Below are positions 8,487 through 16,823 of a stretch of DNA of 64,000 bases, piece by piece. The notes below the pieces were generated by a model. The model ran no database searches and was not told the origin of the DNA. It saw nothing but the letters and a program-made list of their open reading frames with translations. The stretch's first letter is position 1. Every line of letters begins with the position of its first letter. The translations under genes were made by a program, and so were the position numbers. Source of the stretch: Aquabacterium sp. NJ1 (lineage in GTDB: Bacteria > Pseudomonadota > Gammaproteobacteria > Burkholderiales > Burkholderiaceae_C); assembly GCF_000768065.1 (NCBI RefSeq), contig NZ_JRKM01000001.1, positions 744,001 through 808,000 on the forward strand, written 5' to 3'.

Positions 8487-9794
8487 ATGGATCTGAATCT
8501 CGACGCCTTCTGGATGCCCTTCACGGCCAACCGGGACTACAAGCAAGCCCCTCGCCTGCTCGCCAAGGCCAAGGACATGCACTACTGGACACCAGAAGGT
8601 CGACAGATCCTGGACGGCACAGCAGGCTTGTGGTGCGTCAACGCTGGCCACTCGCGCCCCCGCATCGTCGAGGCCATCGCGCGCCAGGCCGCCGAGATGG
8701 ACTTTGCTCCGCCCTTCCAGATGGGCCACCCGCTGGCCTTCGAACTGGCTGATCGCCTGACCAGGTACACACCTGCAGGCCTGAACCGGGTGTTCTTCAC
8801 CAATTCAGGCTCGGAGTCGGTTGAAAGCGCCCTGAAGATCGCCCTGGCCTATCACCGGTTGCGCGGCGAATCGCACCGTACCCGCCTGATCGGGCGCGAG
8901 CGCGGCTATCACGGGGTCAACTTTGCCGGCACAGCGCTGGGTGGCATGGGACCGAACCGCAAGATGTTCGGCAGCAGCCTGTCCGGCGTGGACCACATGC
9001 GCCATACGCACGACCTGGCACGCAACGCCTTCACAAAAGGCCAACCAGAGCATGGCGCCGAACTCGCGGACGATCTGGAACGCCTGGTCACGCTGCATGA
9101 CGCCTCCACCATCGCCGCCGTGATCATGGAGCCGATGGCGGGCTCGACGGGTGTGCTGCTGCCGCCCAAGGGCTATCTGCAGCGCCTGCGGGACATCTGC
9201 GACAAGCATGGCATCTTGCTGATTTTCGACGAGGTCATCACGGGTTTCGGCCGCCTGGGCTCGCCATTCGCCGCACAGCATTACGGCGTGACGCCCGACA
9301 TGATCACCGCAGCCAAGGGCGTGACCAACGGCACCATCCCCATGGGCGTCGTGTTCGTCAAGCAGGCCATCCACGACACCTTCATGCAGGCGCCTCCTGG
9401 CATCGAGTTACCCCACGGCTACACCTACTCGGGCCACCCCATGGCCTGCGCCGCGGCACTGGCCACGCTGGACACCTATGACGAAGAAGGCCTGCTCACA
9501 CGCGGCCAGCAGATGCACGCCAAGATGGAAGCCGCCGTGCACAGCCTCAAGGGCTTGCCCAATGTGGTGGACATCCGCAATACCGGCATGGTGGGCGCCA
9601 TCGAATTCGCGCCGCGTGCAGGCGCTGCACCGGGCCGCCGTGCTTTCGAGGTCTTCCTGGGCTGCTGGGAAGAAGGCGTGCTGCTGCGTGCCGCGGGTGA
9701 CAACATCGCCATCTCCCCGCCTTTGATCGCCACCGACAGCCACCTGGACCAGATCGCGTCGACCCTTGAAAAGGTGATCAAGCGCGTCGCCTGA
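8487..9794 (+). CDS. Omega-amino acid (beta-alanine)--pyruvate aminotransferase
   Basis: PLP-dependent class III aminotransferase, 435 aa, probably moving the amino group of beta-alanine or related omega-amino acids to pyruvate. The opening MDLNLDAFWMPFTANRDYK and the motifs TNSGSESVESALKIA (about 110), LIFDEVITGFGRLG (about 250) and the PLP-lysine segment DMITAAKGVTNG (about 278) match this subfamily. The ATG at 8487 is selected because AAGGAG lies 6 nt upstream; an in-frame TTG 87 nt earlier is unsupported. It is divergent from aceA across a 307-bp gap holding the aceA promoter and palindrome. A bidirectional terminator follows. Confidence 0.93.
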   Translation: MDLNLDAFWMPFTANRDYKQAPRLLAKAKDMHYWTPEGRQILDGTAGLWCVNAGHSRPRIVEAIARQAAEMDFAPPFQMGHPLAFELADRLTRYTPAGLNRVFFTNSGSESVESALKIALAYHRLRGESHRTRLIGRERGYHGVNFAGTALGGMGPNRKMFGSSLSGVDHMRHTHDLARNAFTKGQPEHGAELADDLERLVTLHDASTIAAVIMEPMAGSTGVLLPPKGYLQRLRDICDKHGILLIFDEVITGFGRLGSPFAAQHYGVTPDMITAAKGVTNGTIPMGVVFVKQAIHDTFMQAPPGIELPHGYTYSGHPMACAAALATLDTYDEEGLLTRGQQMHAKMEAAVHSLKGLPNVVDIRNTGMVGAIEFAPRAGAAPGRRAFEVFLGCWEEGVLLRAAGDNIAISPPLIATDSHLDQIASTLEKVIKRVA

Positions 9795-9811
9795 TCTCGC
9801 CCGCACCAAAG

Positions 9812-9845
9812 AAAAAGCCGCCCTGCTTTCGCTGGCGGCTTTTTT
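9812..9845. terminator. Bidirectional terminator between the aminotransferase and ppa
   Basis: AAAAAGCCGCC, an 11-nt loop, then GGCGGCTTTTTT. The stem is flanked by A-tract and T-tract, so it can stop transcription from both convergent genes. Confidence 0.9.
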
Positions 9846-9890
9846 CATGCGCAAGGCACCTCGCAAGGCGCCCTGCCCGATCCATTCAGA

Positions 9891-10424
9891 TCAATGCTGC
9901 TTGGCAAACGCAGCCAGACCGGTGGTCACTTCAGCCTTGGCGGCGTCGATGCCATCCCAGCCGGTGACCTTCACCCACTTGCCGGGCTCCAGATCCTTGT
10001 AGTGCTCGAAGAAGTGCTTGATCTGCGACACCAGCAGCACGGGCAGGTCTTCCAGCTTCTGGATGTCCTTGTACATGGCGCAGATCTTCTCGGTGGGCAC
10101 GGCCACGAGCTTGGAGTCGCCGCCGGCTTCGTCTTCCATCTTCAGGATGCCCAGAGGGCGGCAAGGGATGACCACGCCAGGCTGCAGGGGGAACGGCGTC
10201 ACGACCAGCACGTCAACGGGGTCGCCGTCGGCTGCGATGGTTTGAGGCACGTAGCCGTAGTTGCAGGGGTAGTGCATGGCCGTACCCATGAAACGGTCGA
10301 CGAACACCGCGCCGGTTTCGTGGTCGATCTCGTACTTGATCGGATCGGCGTTGGCGGGGATTTCGATGATGACGTTGAACACGTCGGGCGCCTTGGCGCC
10401 GGCAGGAACGTTGAGCAGGCTCAT
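9891..10424 (-). CDS. ppa: Inorganic pyrophosphatase (family I)
   Basis: Cytosolic hydrolase of pyrophosphate to two phosphates, pulling biosynthetic reactions forward. It has 177 aa when started at [10 protein letters not shown], the usual length for bacterial family I enzymes. The metal-binding signature DGDPVDVLV is intact, preceded by the substrate-binding stretch [17 protein letters not shown] longer in-frame extension to 10562 is not conserved in character and runs into the phasin promoter region, so it was rejected. It is convergent with the aminotransferase and divergent from the phasin gene. Confidence 0.97.
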   Translation of the reverse strand: MSLLNVPAGAKAPDVFNVIIEIPANADPIKYEIDHETGAVFVDRFMGTAMHYPCNYGYVPQTIAADGDPVDVLVVTPFPLQPGVVIPCRPLGILKMEDEAGGDSKLVAVPTEKICAMYKDIQKLEDLPVLLVSQIKHFFEHYKDLEPGKWVKVTGWDGIDAAKAEVTTGLAAFAKQH

Positions 10425-10550
10425 GATGGATTGATCACAAGTTAGGTAATTTGGGCGACGGCAAGTGTAGGCGATGCCGGCCCTCCCTGGGCAGCGGGAA
10501 ACATCAAGAGGCTCAAAGTCAAGTTTTTGACATTCGCGCGACGACTTTGC

Positions 10551-10618
10551 TGCACCGCACAAAAAGTACTTGCAAAGAATTTGCGGATGCCTATACTAAG
10601 CATCATGTTGCAGCGCAA
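10551..10618 (+). promoter_or_regulatory. Phasin promoter with two TGC-N3-GCA motifs
   Basis: TTGCAA (10570-10575) and TATACT (10592-10597) are 16 bp apart and form a good sigma-70 promoter. TGCACCGCA (10551-10559) lies just upstream of the -35, and TTGCAGCGCAA (10608-10618) covers the expected transcription start. Short TGC/GCA inverted motifs are reported targets of PhaR-type repressors of phasin genes, so these are candidate operators. The assignment is inference. Confidence 0.55.
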
Positions 10619-10681
10619 CAAAGGCCCGAAAGGCCAAAGCCAACTGCAATACAACCCATCAACACGTACGGAGATCCCCTC

Positions 10682-11239
10682 ATGCTGACCGCTGAACAAC
10701 TGCTGGCCACCCAGAAAGCCAACCTCGCAACCCTGTTCGATCTGGGCCAAAAGGCTTTCGAAGGCGTTGAAAAGGTGATGGAGCTGAACCTGCAAGTCGC
10801 CAAGGCCACGCTGGATGAGGCCGCCGAGCACACCAAGGCTGTGCTGGCTGTGAAGGACGCTCAAGAACTGTTGGCCCTGCAAGCCAGCCTGCTGCAGCCC
10901 TCCGCTGAGAAGGCCGCTGCTTACAGCCGCCACCTGTACGACATCGCTTCGACCACCAGCGCCGAAGTGAGCAAGCTGGCCGAGACCCAACTGGCCGAAG
11001 CCCAGAAGAAGTTCGTGTCCGTGGTGGACAACGCCGTGAAGAACGCACCTGCCGGCACTGAAAACGCCGTCGTGCTGGTCAAGTCGGCTGTGGCCGCTGC
11101 CAACAACGCTTTCGACAGCGTGCAGAAGGCTGCCAAGCAAGCCGCTGACGTGGCCGAAGCCAACTTCCAGGCCATCACCAACACCGCTGTGAAGGCCACG
11201 CAAGCTGCTTCGACCAAGTCGTCGCGCAAGGCTGCCTGA
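10682..11239 (+). CDS. phaP: Phasin family protein (PHA granule surface protein)
   Basis: A 185-aa amphipathic, almost all-helical protein, rich in Ala/Lys/Gln and without Cys, coating polyhydroxyalkanoate granules. [31 protein letters not shown] is the phasin_2 hallmark, and the C-terminus is a Lys/Ala/Ser tail (TKSSRKAA). The ATG at 10682 has GGAG 8 nt upstream and follows a clear promoter; the longer in-frame extension to 10451 would cross that promoter. It is monocistronic, ending in a strong terminator. Its presence predicts PHB/PHA storage, although no synthase gene lies in this window. Confidence 0.9.
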   Translation: MLTAEQLLATQKANLATLFDLGQKAFEGVEKVMELNLQVAKATLDEAAEHTKAVLAVKDAQELLALQASLLQPSAEKAAAYSRHLYDIASTTSAEVSKLAETQLAEAQKKFVSVVDNAVKNAPAGTENAVVLVKSAVAAANNAFDSVQKAAKQAADVAEANFQAITNTAVKATQAASTKSSRKAA

Positions 11240-11415
11240 GCACCCTTTGCCCGGGCACGGTTCGAGCCCGTTCACAAAACTTTGCAGCTTTGTGAGCGCC
11301 AACAGCTTGAACTTTGGCCCGGCAGCCGAATCTGAGAGACGTCGCTCTGGACAAGCGACACTCCCTGAAAGGTTGTCTCCTCGGTACCTCCTGAACCTTT
11401 TCTAAGGTACCTTTC

Positions 11416-11447
11416 AAGCCCGATGGTTCGCCATCGGGCTTTTTTTC
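11416..11447 (+). terminator. Intrinsic terminator after the phasin region
   Basis: AAGCCCGATGG-TTCG-CCATCGGGCTT followed by T7: an 11-bp stem closed by a UUCG loop. It lies about 175 bp beyond the phasin stop and 41 bp before aat. The 11240-11415 interval shows no credible gene. Confidence 0.93.
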
Positions 11448-11488
11448 TGGCCATCTGATTTCTGCCTGTCGGCTTCTATCATTGCGCC

Positions 11489-12226
11489 ATGATCCCCTGG
11501 CTGGAACCCGACACGCCCTTCCCCGACACCGCGCTGGCACTGGGCCCGGAAACGGACGCGCCCGGACTGCTTGCGGCTGGTGCCGACCTCAGGCCACAAC
11601 GCCTCGAAGCGGCCTATCGCCGGGGCATCTTCCCCTGGTTCAGTCAGGGCCAGCCTGTGCTGTGGTGGACAACCGACCCGCGCATGGTGCTGCCCGTCAG
11701 GGAGTTCAAGGTGCACCGTTCGCTCCGCAAGGTGCTGTCGAAATTCCAGCGCACAACCGGCTGCGAAATCCGCATCAATTCAGCCTTCGAGCAAGTGGCT
11801 GCGGCATGCGCCAACACGCCACGCGATGGGCAAAACGGCACCTGGATCCTGCCGGACATGCAGGCCGCGTACAGCCGATGGCACCGCCTGGGGCGCGTGC
11901 ACTCGTTCGAAACCTGGGTGGATGGAGAACTGGCTGGCGGGTTGTACGGCGTCAACCTCGGGCGCATGTTTTACGGCGAATCGATGTTTGCCTGGCGCAC
12001 GGACGCATCCAAGATTGCCCTGGCGGCCCTGGTCTGTTTCTGCCGCGCCAACGGCATCGAACTGATCGACTGCCAGCAGCAAACCAGACACCTGGCCTCG
12101 CTGGGTGCCCGGCCCATTTCACGTGGTGATTTCGAGGCCCATTTACGGGGGGTGGTCGATCAAAGTCCACCCGAAATTTGGGCCTATGATGATGTTTTGT
12201 GGTCTCAACTCGAGCACAGCGCCTGA
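11489..12226 (+). CDS. aat: Leucyl/phenylalanyl-tRNA--protein transferase
   Basis: Adds Leu or Phe from charged tRNA to N-terminal Arg/Lys of proteins, creating N-degrons for ClpS/ClpAP. It has 245 aa, the usual size. The family hallmark [20 protein letters not shown] is followed by [20 protein letters not shown]. The central [18 protein letters not shown] is the signature of the GNAT-like catalytic fold. It stands 6 bp before bpt in a two-gene N-end-rule operon and follows the terminator of the phasin gene, so it should have its own promoter. Confidence 0.97.
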   Translation: MIPWLEPDTPFPDTALALGPETDAPGLLAAGADLRPQRLEAAYRRGIFPWFSQGQPVLWWTTDPRMVLPVREFKVHRSLRKVLSKFQRTTGCEIRINSAFEQVAAACANTPRDGQNGTWILPDMQAAYSRWHRLGRVHSFETWVDGELAGGLYGVNLGRMFYGESMFAWRTDASKIALAALVCFCRANGIELIDCQQQTRHLASLGARPISRGDFEAHLRGVVDQSPPEIWAYDDVLWSQLEHSA

Positions 12227-12232
12227 CACCAA

Positions 12233-12991
12233 GTGACGCACCTCAAAGATCTTCCGCTGGCATCGTTGCAGTTCTATGCAACAGCGCCCTACCCGTGCAG
12301 CTACCTTGACAACAAGGCCGCTCGCTCGCAGGTCGCCACGCCCAGCCACATGATCAACGCGGATGTGTATTCGGGCCTGGTGAGCAACGGCTTTCGCCGC
12401 AGCGGCATGTTCACCTACCGGCCGTACTGTGATGGCTGCCGCGCCTGCGTGCCTTTGCGCATACCGGCTGACCGCTATGTGCCCACACGCAGCCAGAAGC
12501 GCGCCTGGAAGGCCCACCAACATCTGGAAGCGCGCGTTCTGCGCTTGTGCTTCACGCCGGAGCACTACCAGCTCTACCTGCGCTACCAGGCCGGGCGGCA
12601 CAAGGGCGGCGGCATGGACCACGACTCGGTGGACCAGTACACCCAGTTCCTGCTGCAAAGCCGTGTGAACTCGCGGCTGGTCGAGTTCCGCGAGCCGCCC
12701 CTGCCGGGGCAGACGCAAGGCACGCTGAAGATGGTGTCGATCCTGGACATCCTCAACGATGGCTTGTCAGCGGTCTACACCTTCTATGAGCCTGAGCCGC
12801 ATACGAGCTACGGCACCTACAACATCATGTGGCAGATCCAGCAGACCCATGACCTGGGCCTGTCCTACCTGTACCTGGGCTACTGGATCGCCGAGAGCCA
12901 GAAGATGGCCTACAAGTCGCAGTTCCTGCCCCATCAGGTGCTGGTTGGCGGCCACTGGCGCGAGCAGATCCGCCTTGCAGCACCCAAGTGA
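12233..12991 (+). CDS. bpt: Aspartate/glutamate leucyltransferase (Bpt, arginyltransferase-like)
   Basis: Transfers Leu to N-terminal Asp/Glu of proteins, widening the bacterial N-end rule; homologous to eukaryotic Ate1. 252 aa. Visible features are the Cys cluster [16 protein letters not shown] (about 62-77), the ATE_N domain, and the ATE_C part with KGGGMDHDS and [20 protein letters not shown]. It starts at GTG, 6 bp after aat, indicating cotranscription. Its stop codon directly abuts the stop of the convergent SIMPL gene with no spacer. Confidence 0.96.
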   Translation: MTHLKDLPLASLQFYATAPYPCSYLDNKAARSQVATPSHMINADVYSGLVSNGFRRSGMFTYRPYCDGCRACVPLRIPADRYVPTRSQKRAWKAHQHLEARVLRLCFTPEHYQLYLRYQAGRHKGGGMDHDSVDQYTQFLLQSRVNSRLVEFREPPLPGQTQGTLKMVSILDILNDGLSAVYTFYEPEPHTSYGTYNIMWQIQQTHDLGLSYLYLGYWIAESQKMAYKSQFLPHQVLVGGHWREQIRLAAPK

Positions 12992-13732
12992 TCAGGGCGT
13001 CAGGTTCACCTGACCATTGACGGTCACCGACAGCACGCCCTTGCCAGGCTCCACGGGCAGCGGCGCGTCAGCCGCTTCGGCGCGCATGGCCATGGCCTTG
13101 GCCAGATAGGGGCGAGGCTCGAACCCCGGGTCGGTGGACGACACCGCGACCTCACCCAGCGTGAACCCCTTCATGCCGAAATCCGATGCGATCTGCGACG
13201 CGCGGGTCTTGAAGCGGGCAATGGCCTGGCTGGTCAACGAGGACTCATATTGCTCGCGCAGCGCGCGTGACAAGCCATAGTTGACGTTGATGACATTGAG
13301 CTGGTTGAGCCTACCCGTGGCCTGGGTGATGCGGGCGATGTCCGTGCCCTCCAGAATCAGCTGGGCAAAGCCTTGCCAACCGTTGATGCGGCCCGTGCTG
13401 TTGTAGCGAGGCTGCACGGAGAAGGCCCCGGTGCGCACCTCCATGCCCTGCGCCTGGGCCGTTTTGCGGGCCTCCGCCAACGCGGCCTCCATGACTTGCT
13501 TCAACCCTGCCTGCACTTCGGCCGCCTGGCTGCCCTCGCGCGTGGCCTGCAGGGTGATGCTCAGCAGATCCTGAGTGACTTCTTGCGTGGCGCTGGTCGA
13601 GAAACGCACGACATTCTGCGGTGGCGCTGTGTCCGCGTGGCTTGCGGTGGCGGTCAGCGCCAATGTCGCGGCCAGCAATGCCCCTGTCATGGCTCGGGCC
13701 AGCATCGGGCGTGAAGTAAAACCAGTTTGCAT
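12992..13732 (-). CDS. SIMPL domain (DUF541) periplasmic protein
   Basis: Predicted exported protein of 246 aa with a signal peptide (MTGALLAATLALTATASHA, cleavage after SHA) followed by one SIMPL/DUF541 domain over most of the mature protein (VVRFSTSATQEVTQDLLSI through GVLSVTVNGQVNL). Members are outer-membrane or periplasmic proteins, some linked to envelope or oxidative stress. The biochemical role is not settled. The start at 13732 has AGGGG 6 nt upstream. It is convergent with bpt and divergent from the OmpR-type regulator. Confidence 0.88.
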   Translation of the reverse strand: MQTGFTSRPMLARAMTGALLAATLALTATASHADTAPPQNVVRFSTSATQEVTQDLLSITLQATREGSQAAEVQAGLKQVMEAALAEARKTAQAQGMEVRTGAFSVQPRYNSTGRINGWQGFAQLILEGTDIARITQATGRLNQLNVINVNYGLSRALREQYESSLTSQAIARFKTRASQIASDFGMKGFTLGEVAVSSTDPGFEPRPYLAKAMAMRAEAADAPLPVEPGKGVLSVTVNGQVNLTP

Positions 13733-13811
13733 CGATAACCCCTGAATGGAGAAGGAACACCCGCACCTTAACGCAACGCCCCGCCTCCAAGAAGACAAGG
13801 CTCAAAGGGGC

Positions 13812-13909
13812 TTGACGCCACGTTCATCCAGCCGCAATATTTGTAACATCTGGTCAGCGCACCCATTTTCCCGCGCGTAAACTGCGCACAATCCGCCTCT
13901 GTTACAAAT
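13812..13909 (+). promoter_or_regulatory. ompR promoter with a widely spaced perfect inverted repeat
   Basis: TTGACG (13812-13817) and CAATAT (13835-13840), 17 bp apart, form a plausible promoter. ATTTGTAACA (13839-13848) overlaps the -10 edge, and its exact reverse complement TGTTACAAAT (13900-13909) lies 51 bp downstream, just before the GAGGAAAG ribosome-binding site. GTAACA/TGTTAC half-sites resemble OmpR-family binding elements, which suggests autoregulation. Inference only. Confidence 0.55.
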
Positions 13910-13923
13910 GCCGAGGAAAGCAG

Positions 13924-14661
13924 ATGACCTCTCAGACTCCCAACCAGCGTCCCGACCGCGTTCTCGTGGTCGATGACGATGCCCGCATCCGCGATTTGCT
14001 GCGCCGCTACCTGAGTCAGGAGGGTTTCGAAGTCCTGCTGGCCGAAGACGCGAAGGCGCTCAACCGCCTGCTGACCCGCGAAACGGTCGACCTGATCGTG
14101 CTGGACCTGATGCTGCCCGGCGAAGACGGCCTGTCGATCTGCCGCCGCCTGCGTGCTGCGAATGACGTCACCCCCATCATCATGCTGACCGCCAAGGTCG
14201 AGGACGTGGATCGCATCGTGGGCCTGGAAGTGGGTGCGGACGACTACCTGCCCAAGCCCTTCAACCCACGTGAGCTGCTGGCCCGCATCCACGCCGTGTT
14301 GCGCCGCCGCCCGGCCCAGGAAGCGCCTGGCGCCCCCGCCAAGGAAGCGCAAACCGTTCAGTTCGGCCCCTTCGAGTTCGACCTGGCCCTGCGCCGCCTG
14401 AGCAAGGAAGGCGAACCCATTTCGCTGACCACCGGCGAGTTCTCGATGCTCAAGGCGCTGGTTCGCCACCCGCGTCAACCGCTGTCGCGTGACAAGCTGG
14501 CCCAGCTGGCCCGCGGCCGCGAGTTCGAGCCCTTTGACCGCAGCCTGGACGTGCAGATCTCGCGTCTGCGCAAGATGATCGAGCCCGATCCCGCACAACC
14601 GCGCTACATCCAGACCGTCTGGGGTGTTGGCTACGTGTTCGTGCCGGATGGTGGGGCTTGA
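13924..14661 (+). CDS. ompR: OmpR-family response regulator (RisA/OmpR-like)
   Basis: DNA-binding two-component response regulator, 245 aa. The receiver domain (about 12-130) has the acidic pocket VVDDDAR, the predicted phospho-acceptor Asp61 in LIVLDLMLPGEDG, and Lys in YLPKPFNPRE. The C-terminal winged helix (about 145-242) ends with RYIQTVWGVGYVFVPDG. GAGGAAAG lies just before the ATG. The EnvZ-like kinase gene starts 3 bp after its stop. In Burkholderiales this pair corresponds to RisA/RisS-type osmotic or envelope control. The promoter carries repeats suggesting autoregulation. Confidence 0.93.
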   Translation: MTSQTPNQRPDRVLVVDDDARIRDLLRRYLSQEGFEVLLAEDAKALNRLLTRETVDLIVLDLMLPGEDGLSICRRLRAANDVTPIIMLTAKVEDVDRIVGLEVGADDYLPKPFNPRELLARIHAVLRRRPAQEAPGAPAKEAQTVQFGPFEFDLALRRLSKEGEPISLTTGEFSMLKALVRHPRQPLSRDKLAQLARGREFEPFDRSLDVQISRLRKMIEPDPAQPRYIQTVWGVGYVFVPDGGA

Positions 14662-14664
14662 TGC

Positions 14665-15993
14665 ATGCCTAGAAAGCGTTTCGCCCTCAGTCTGTTCTGG
14701 CGTACGTTCATTCTTCTGGGCCTGCTGCTGACCGCCGGCATCTTTGCCTGGGTTCAGACCTTCAAGGCCCTGGAGTTCGAGCCTCGCTCAGTGCAAGCCG
14801 CGCAGCAGATCGCCAGCCTGGTGAACCTGTCGCGTGCAGCCCTGCGTTATGCCGACAGCATCAACCGCGTCACCCTGATCAAGACCTTGTTCGATCAGGA
14901 ATCGATCGCGCTCAAGCCGCATGAGCCGTCTGACCGCTTCGAGCCTTTTGAAGTCAGCCGCTTCACGCAGGCCATCGGCAAGGAGCTGCGTTCGCGCCTG
15001 GGGCCCACCACCGTGGTGGCCAGCAGCGTGAATGGCGTGCCGGGCCTGTGGGTGGGCTTTCAGATCGAGAAGGACAACTACTGGCTGCAGGCAGATGGCA
15101 GCCGGGTGGAACCCATGACGGGGCGAACCTGGTTCATCTGGGTGGGCATTGCCCTGGTGGCCACGATGCTGGGTTCTGCCGTGATTGCGCGCCTGATCAA
15201 CCAGCCACTCAAGGAGTTGTCTTTCGCGGCGAGCCGCATACGCGAGGGCGAGTACGACTCCGTGCTGGATGAATCCATGATCACCCGCGAGATCCGCGAG
15301 GTGAACCAGGGCTTCAACCGCATGGCGCGCGAGCTCGCCAAGGTCGATGAAGACCGCGCCGTGATGCTGGCCGGCATCTCACACGACCTGCGCACGCCAC
15401 TGGCCCGCCTGCGCCTGGAGGCGGAAATGAGCGTGGTCGATGAGGAAGCCAAGCGCAACATCGCCGCCGACATCGACCAACTCGACGCCATCATCGACAA
15501 GTTCATGGACTATGCCCGCCCCGGCAATGTCGAGCTGATGCCGGTGCATGTGTCGTCGGTGGTGGACAAGTCGATCAGCCAGTTCCGCGACACCAAGCGC
15601 ATCCGGATCACGGCCAAGTTGCCCATCGACACCAAGGTCATGGCCGACGAGACCGAACTGGGGCGTGTGCTGACCAACCTGTTCGAGAACGCGCGTCGCT
15701 ATGGCCGCAACACCTACACGGGTGTGACCAATGTGGACGTGAGCTACACGCGCTCGGGCTCCTGGGTGATCCTGAGCGTGCGGGACCACGGGCCCGGCGT
15801 GGCGCCCGAAAAGCTGTCGCAGCTGACAACCCCCTTCTTCCGGGGCGATGCGGCGCGCACGGCGGCCACGGGTGCCGGCCTGGGCTTGGCCATTGTGGAA
15901 AAGGCCTTGCAGCGCATGGGTGGTGGCTTCGAGATCGCCAACGCCCCTGGCGGCGGCCTGGTGGCCCACATCAAGCTGAAGCGGGCGCCCTGA
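14665..15993 (+). CDS. envZ: EnvZ/RisS-like sensor histidine kinase
   Basis: Inner-membrane sensor kinase, 442 aa. TM1 (about 12-28) and TM2 (about 155-175) flank a periplasmic sensor domain. A HAMP domain follows (about 180-230), then the DHp with GISHDLRTPLARLRLE (His240 as phospho-acceptor) and the HATPase_c domain with NLFENARRYG (N box) and GAGLGLAIVEKAL (G2 box). It is 3 bp downstream of the response regulator, so the two are cotranslated. The signal is not predictable from this sequence. It faces ispF in a convergent arrangement. Confidence 0.93.
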   Translation: MPRKRFALSLFWRTFILLGLLLTAGIFAWVQTFKALEFEPRSVQAAQQIASLVNLSRAALRYADSINRVTLIKTLFDQESIALKPHEPSDRFEPFEVSRFTQAIGKELRSRLGPTTVVASSVNGVPGLWVGFQIEKDNYWLQADGSRVEPMTGRTWFIWVGIALVATMLGSAVIARLINQPLKELSFAASRIREGEYDSVLDESMITREIREVNQGFNRMARELAKVDEDRAVMLAGISHDLRTPLARLRLEAEMSVVDEEAKRNIAADIDQLDAIIDKFMDYARPGNVELMPVHVSSVVDKSISQFRDTKRIRITAKLPIDTKVMADETELGRVLTNLFENARRYGRNTYTGVTNVDVSYTRSGSWVILSVRDHGPGVAPEKLSQLTTPFFRGDAARTAATGAGLGLAIVEKALQRMGGGFEIANAPGGGLVAHIKLKRAP

Positions 15994-16016
15994 TCAACAG
16001 CCGGGGGGCAGCCTGA

Positions 16017-16508
16017 TCAGGCCTGCTTGAACAACAGGCAGACGGCCCGGGTCTCGATGGCCCGGCCCTCGCCCACCGGCCCCATCTTCTCTGCAGTCTT
16101 GGCCTTGACGTTGACGGCGTCGGGGGCCAGATCCAGCGCCTGGGCGATGCGTTCGCGCATCAGGCTGATGTGCGGCGCCATCTTGGGTGCCTGCGCCACG
16201 ATGGTCGAATCCACATTGCCGATCTGCCAGCCTTCGGCCATCACGCGCCTGGCCGCCTCCTTGAGCAACACGATCGAATCCGCTCCTTTGAACTGCGGGT
16301 CGGTGTCCGGGAAGTGCCGACCGATGTCGCCCATGCCCGCAGCGCCCAGCAAGGCATCGGTGATGGCGTGCAGCAAGGCATCGGCGTCCGAATGCCCCAG
16401 CAGGCCGTGGCTGTGGGGAATGGTGACGCCGCCAAGAATCAGTGGGCGGCCCGTGACCAGGGCATGGGTGTCCCACCCCTCTCCAACCCGAATGACTGGC
16501 ATGGCCAT
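16017..16508 (-). CDS. ispF: 2-C-methyl-D-erythritol 2,4-cyclodiphosphate synthase
   Basis: MEP-pathway enzyme forming MEcPP, about 163 aa (normal). The zinc ligands are visible in [10 protein letters not shown] (DxH) and in [21 protein letters not shown], with [11 protein letters not shown] and the C-terminal [14 protein letters not shown]. Start is MAMPVIRVG at 16508, or the ATG 6 nt later; a longer frame to 16628 would cover the amt regulatory region and is not conserved-looking. Its usual neighbour ispD is 2.9 kb away, separated by an ammonium transporter and a toxin-antitoxin pair. Confidence 0.96.
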   Translation of the reverse strand: MAMPVIRVGEGWDTHALVTGRPLILGGVTIPHSHGLLGHSDADALLHAITDALLGAAGMGDIGRHFPDTDPQFKGADSIVLLKEAARRVMAEGWQIGNVDSTIVAQAPKMAPHISLMRERIAQALDLAPDAVNVKAKTAEKMGPVGEGRAIETRAVCLLFKQA

Positions 16509-16620
16509 GTTGATGTCGCAGACTTGAATGACAGGGCCTGCATTGTCGCGCGGAACGCTTGCCAGCTCATCAGGCCGCGTCGTGAAAAGGGGTGGCCTGC
16601 AGCGCAGGCCTGATCGACAA

Positions 16621-16743
16621 TGCACCACGTTGGTTCACTGCGCATGCGCAGACCATCCTGCGGCACCAAGTTTGCGCACCACAACAGCCTTTTGATGCAC
16701 TCAAAGCGGATTTAATGCCCCAAACACAGGCACACATATTGCT
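16621..16743 (+). promoter_or_regulatory. Sigma-54 promoter with NtrC-like sites upstream of the ammonium transporter
   Basis: The -24/-12 element AGGCACACATATTGCT (16728-16743) has the invariant GG and GC exactly 10 nt apart and reads GGCAC-N5-TTGC. Upstream, TGCACC-ACGTT-GGTTCA (16621-16637) matches the NtrC consensus TGCACC-N5-GGTGCA with one mismatch in the outer boxes. A weaker copy, GGCACC-AAGTT-TGCGCA, lies at 16662-16678. The positions are right for enhancer sites, and the downstream gene (Amt) is a classical NtrC target. The 16509-16823 gap otherwise holds no gene. Confidence 0.75.
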
Positions 16744-16823
16744 TTCTTATGGTGCGTAGTGACCCAAGATGCGGCAATCGATTCATTTCGGTGCGGCGTC
16801 ATGTTCTTTTTGAAAGTCAAAGA

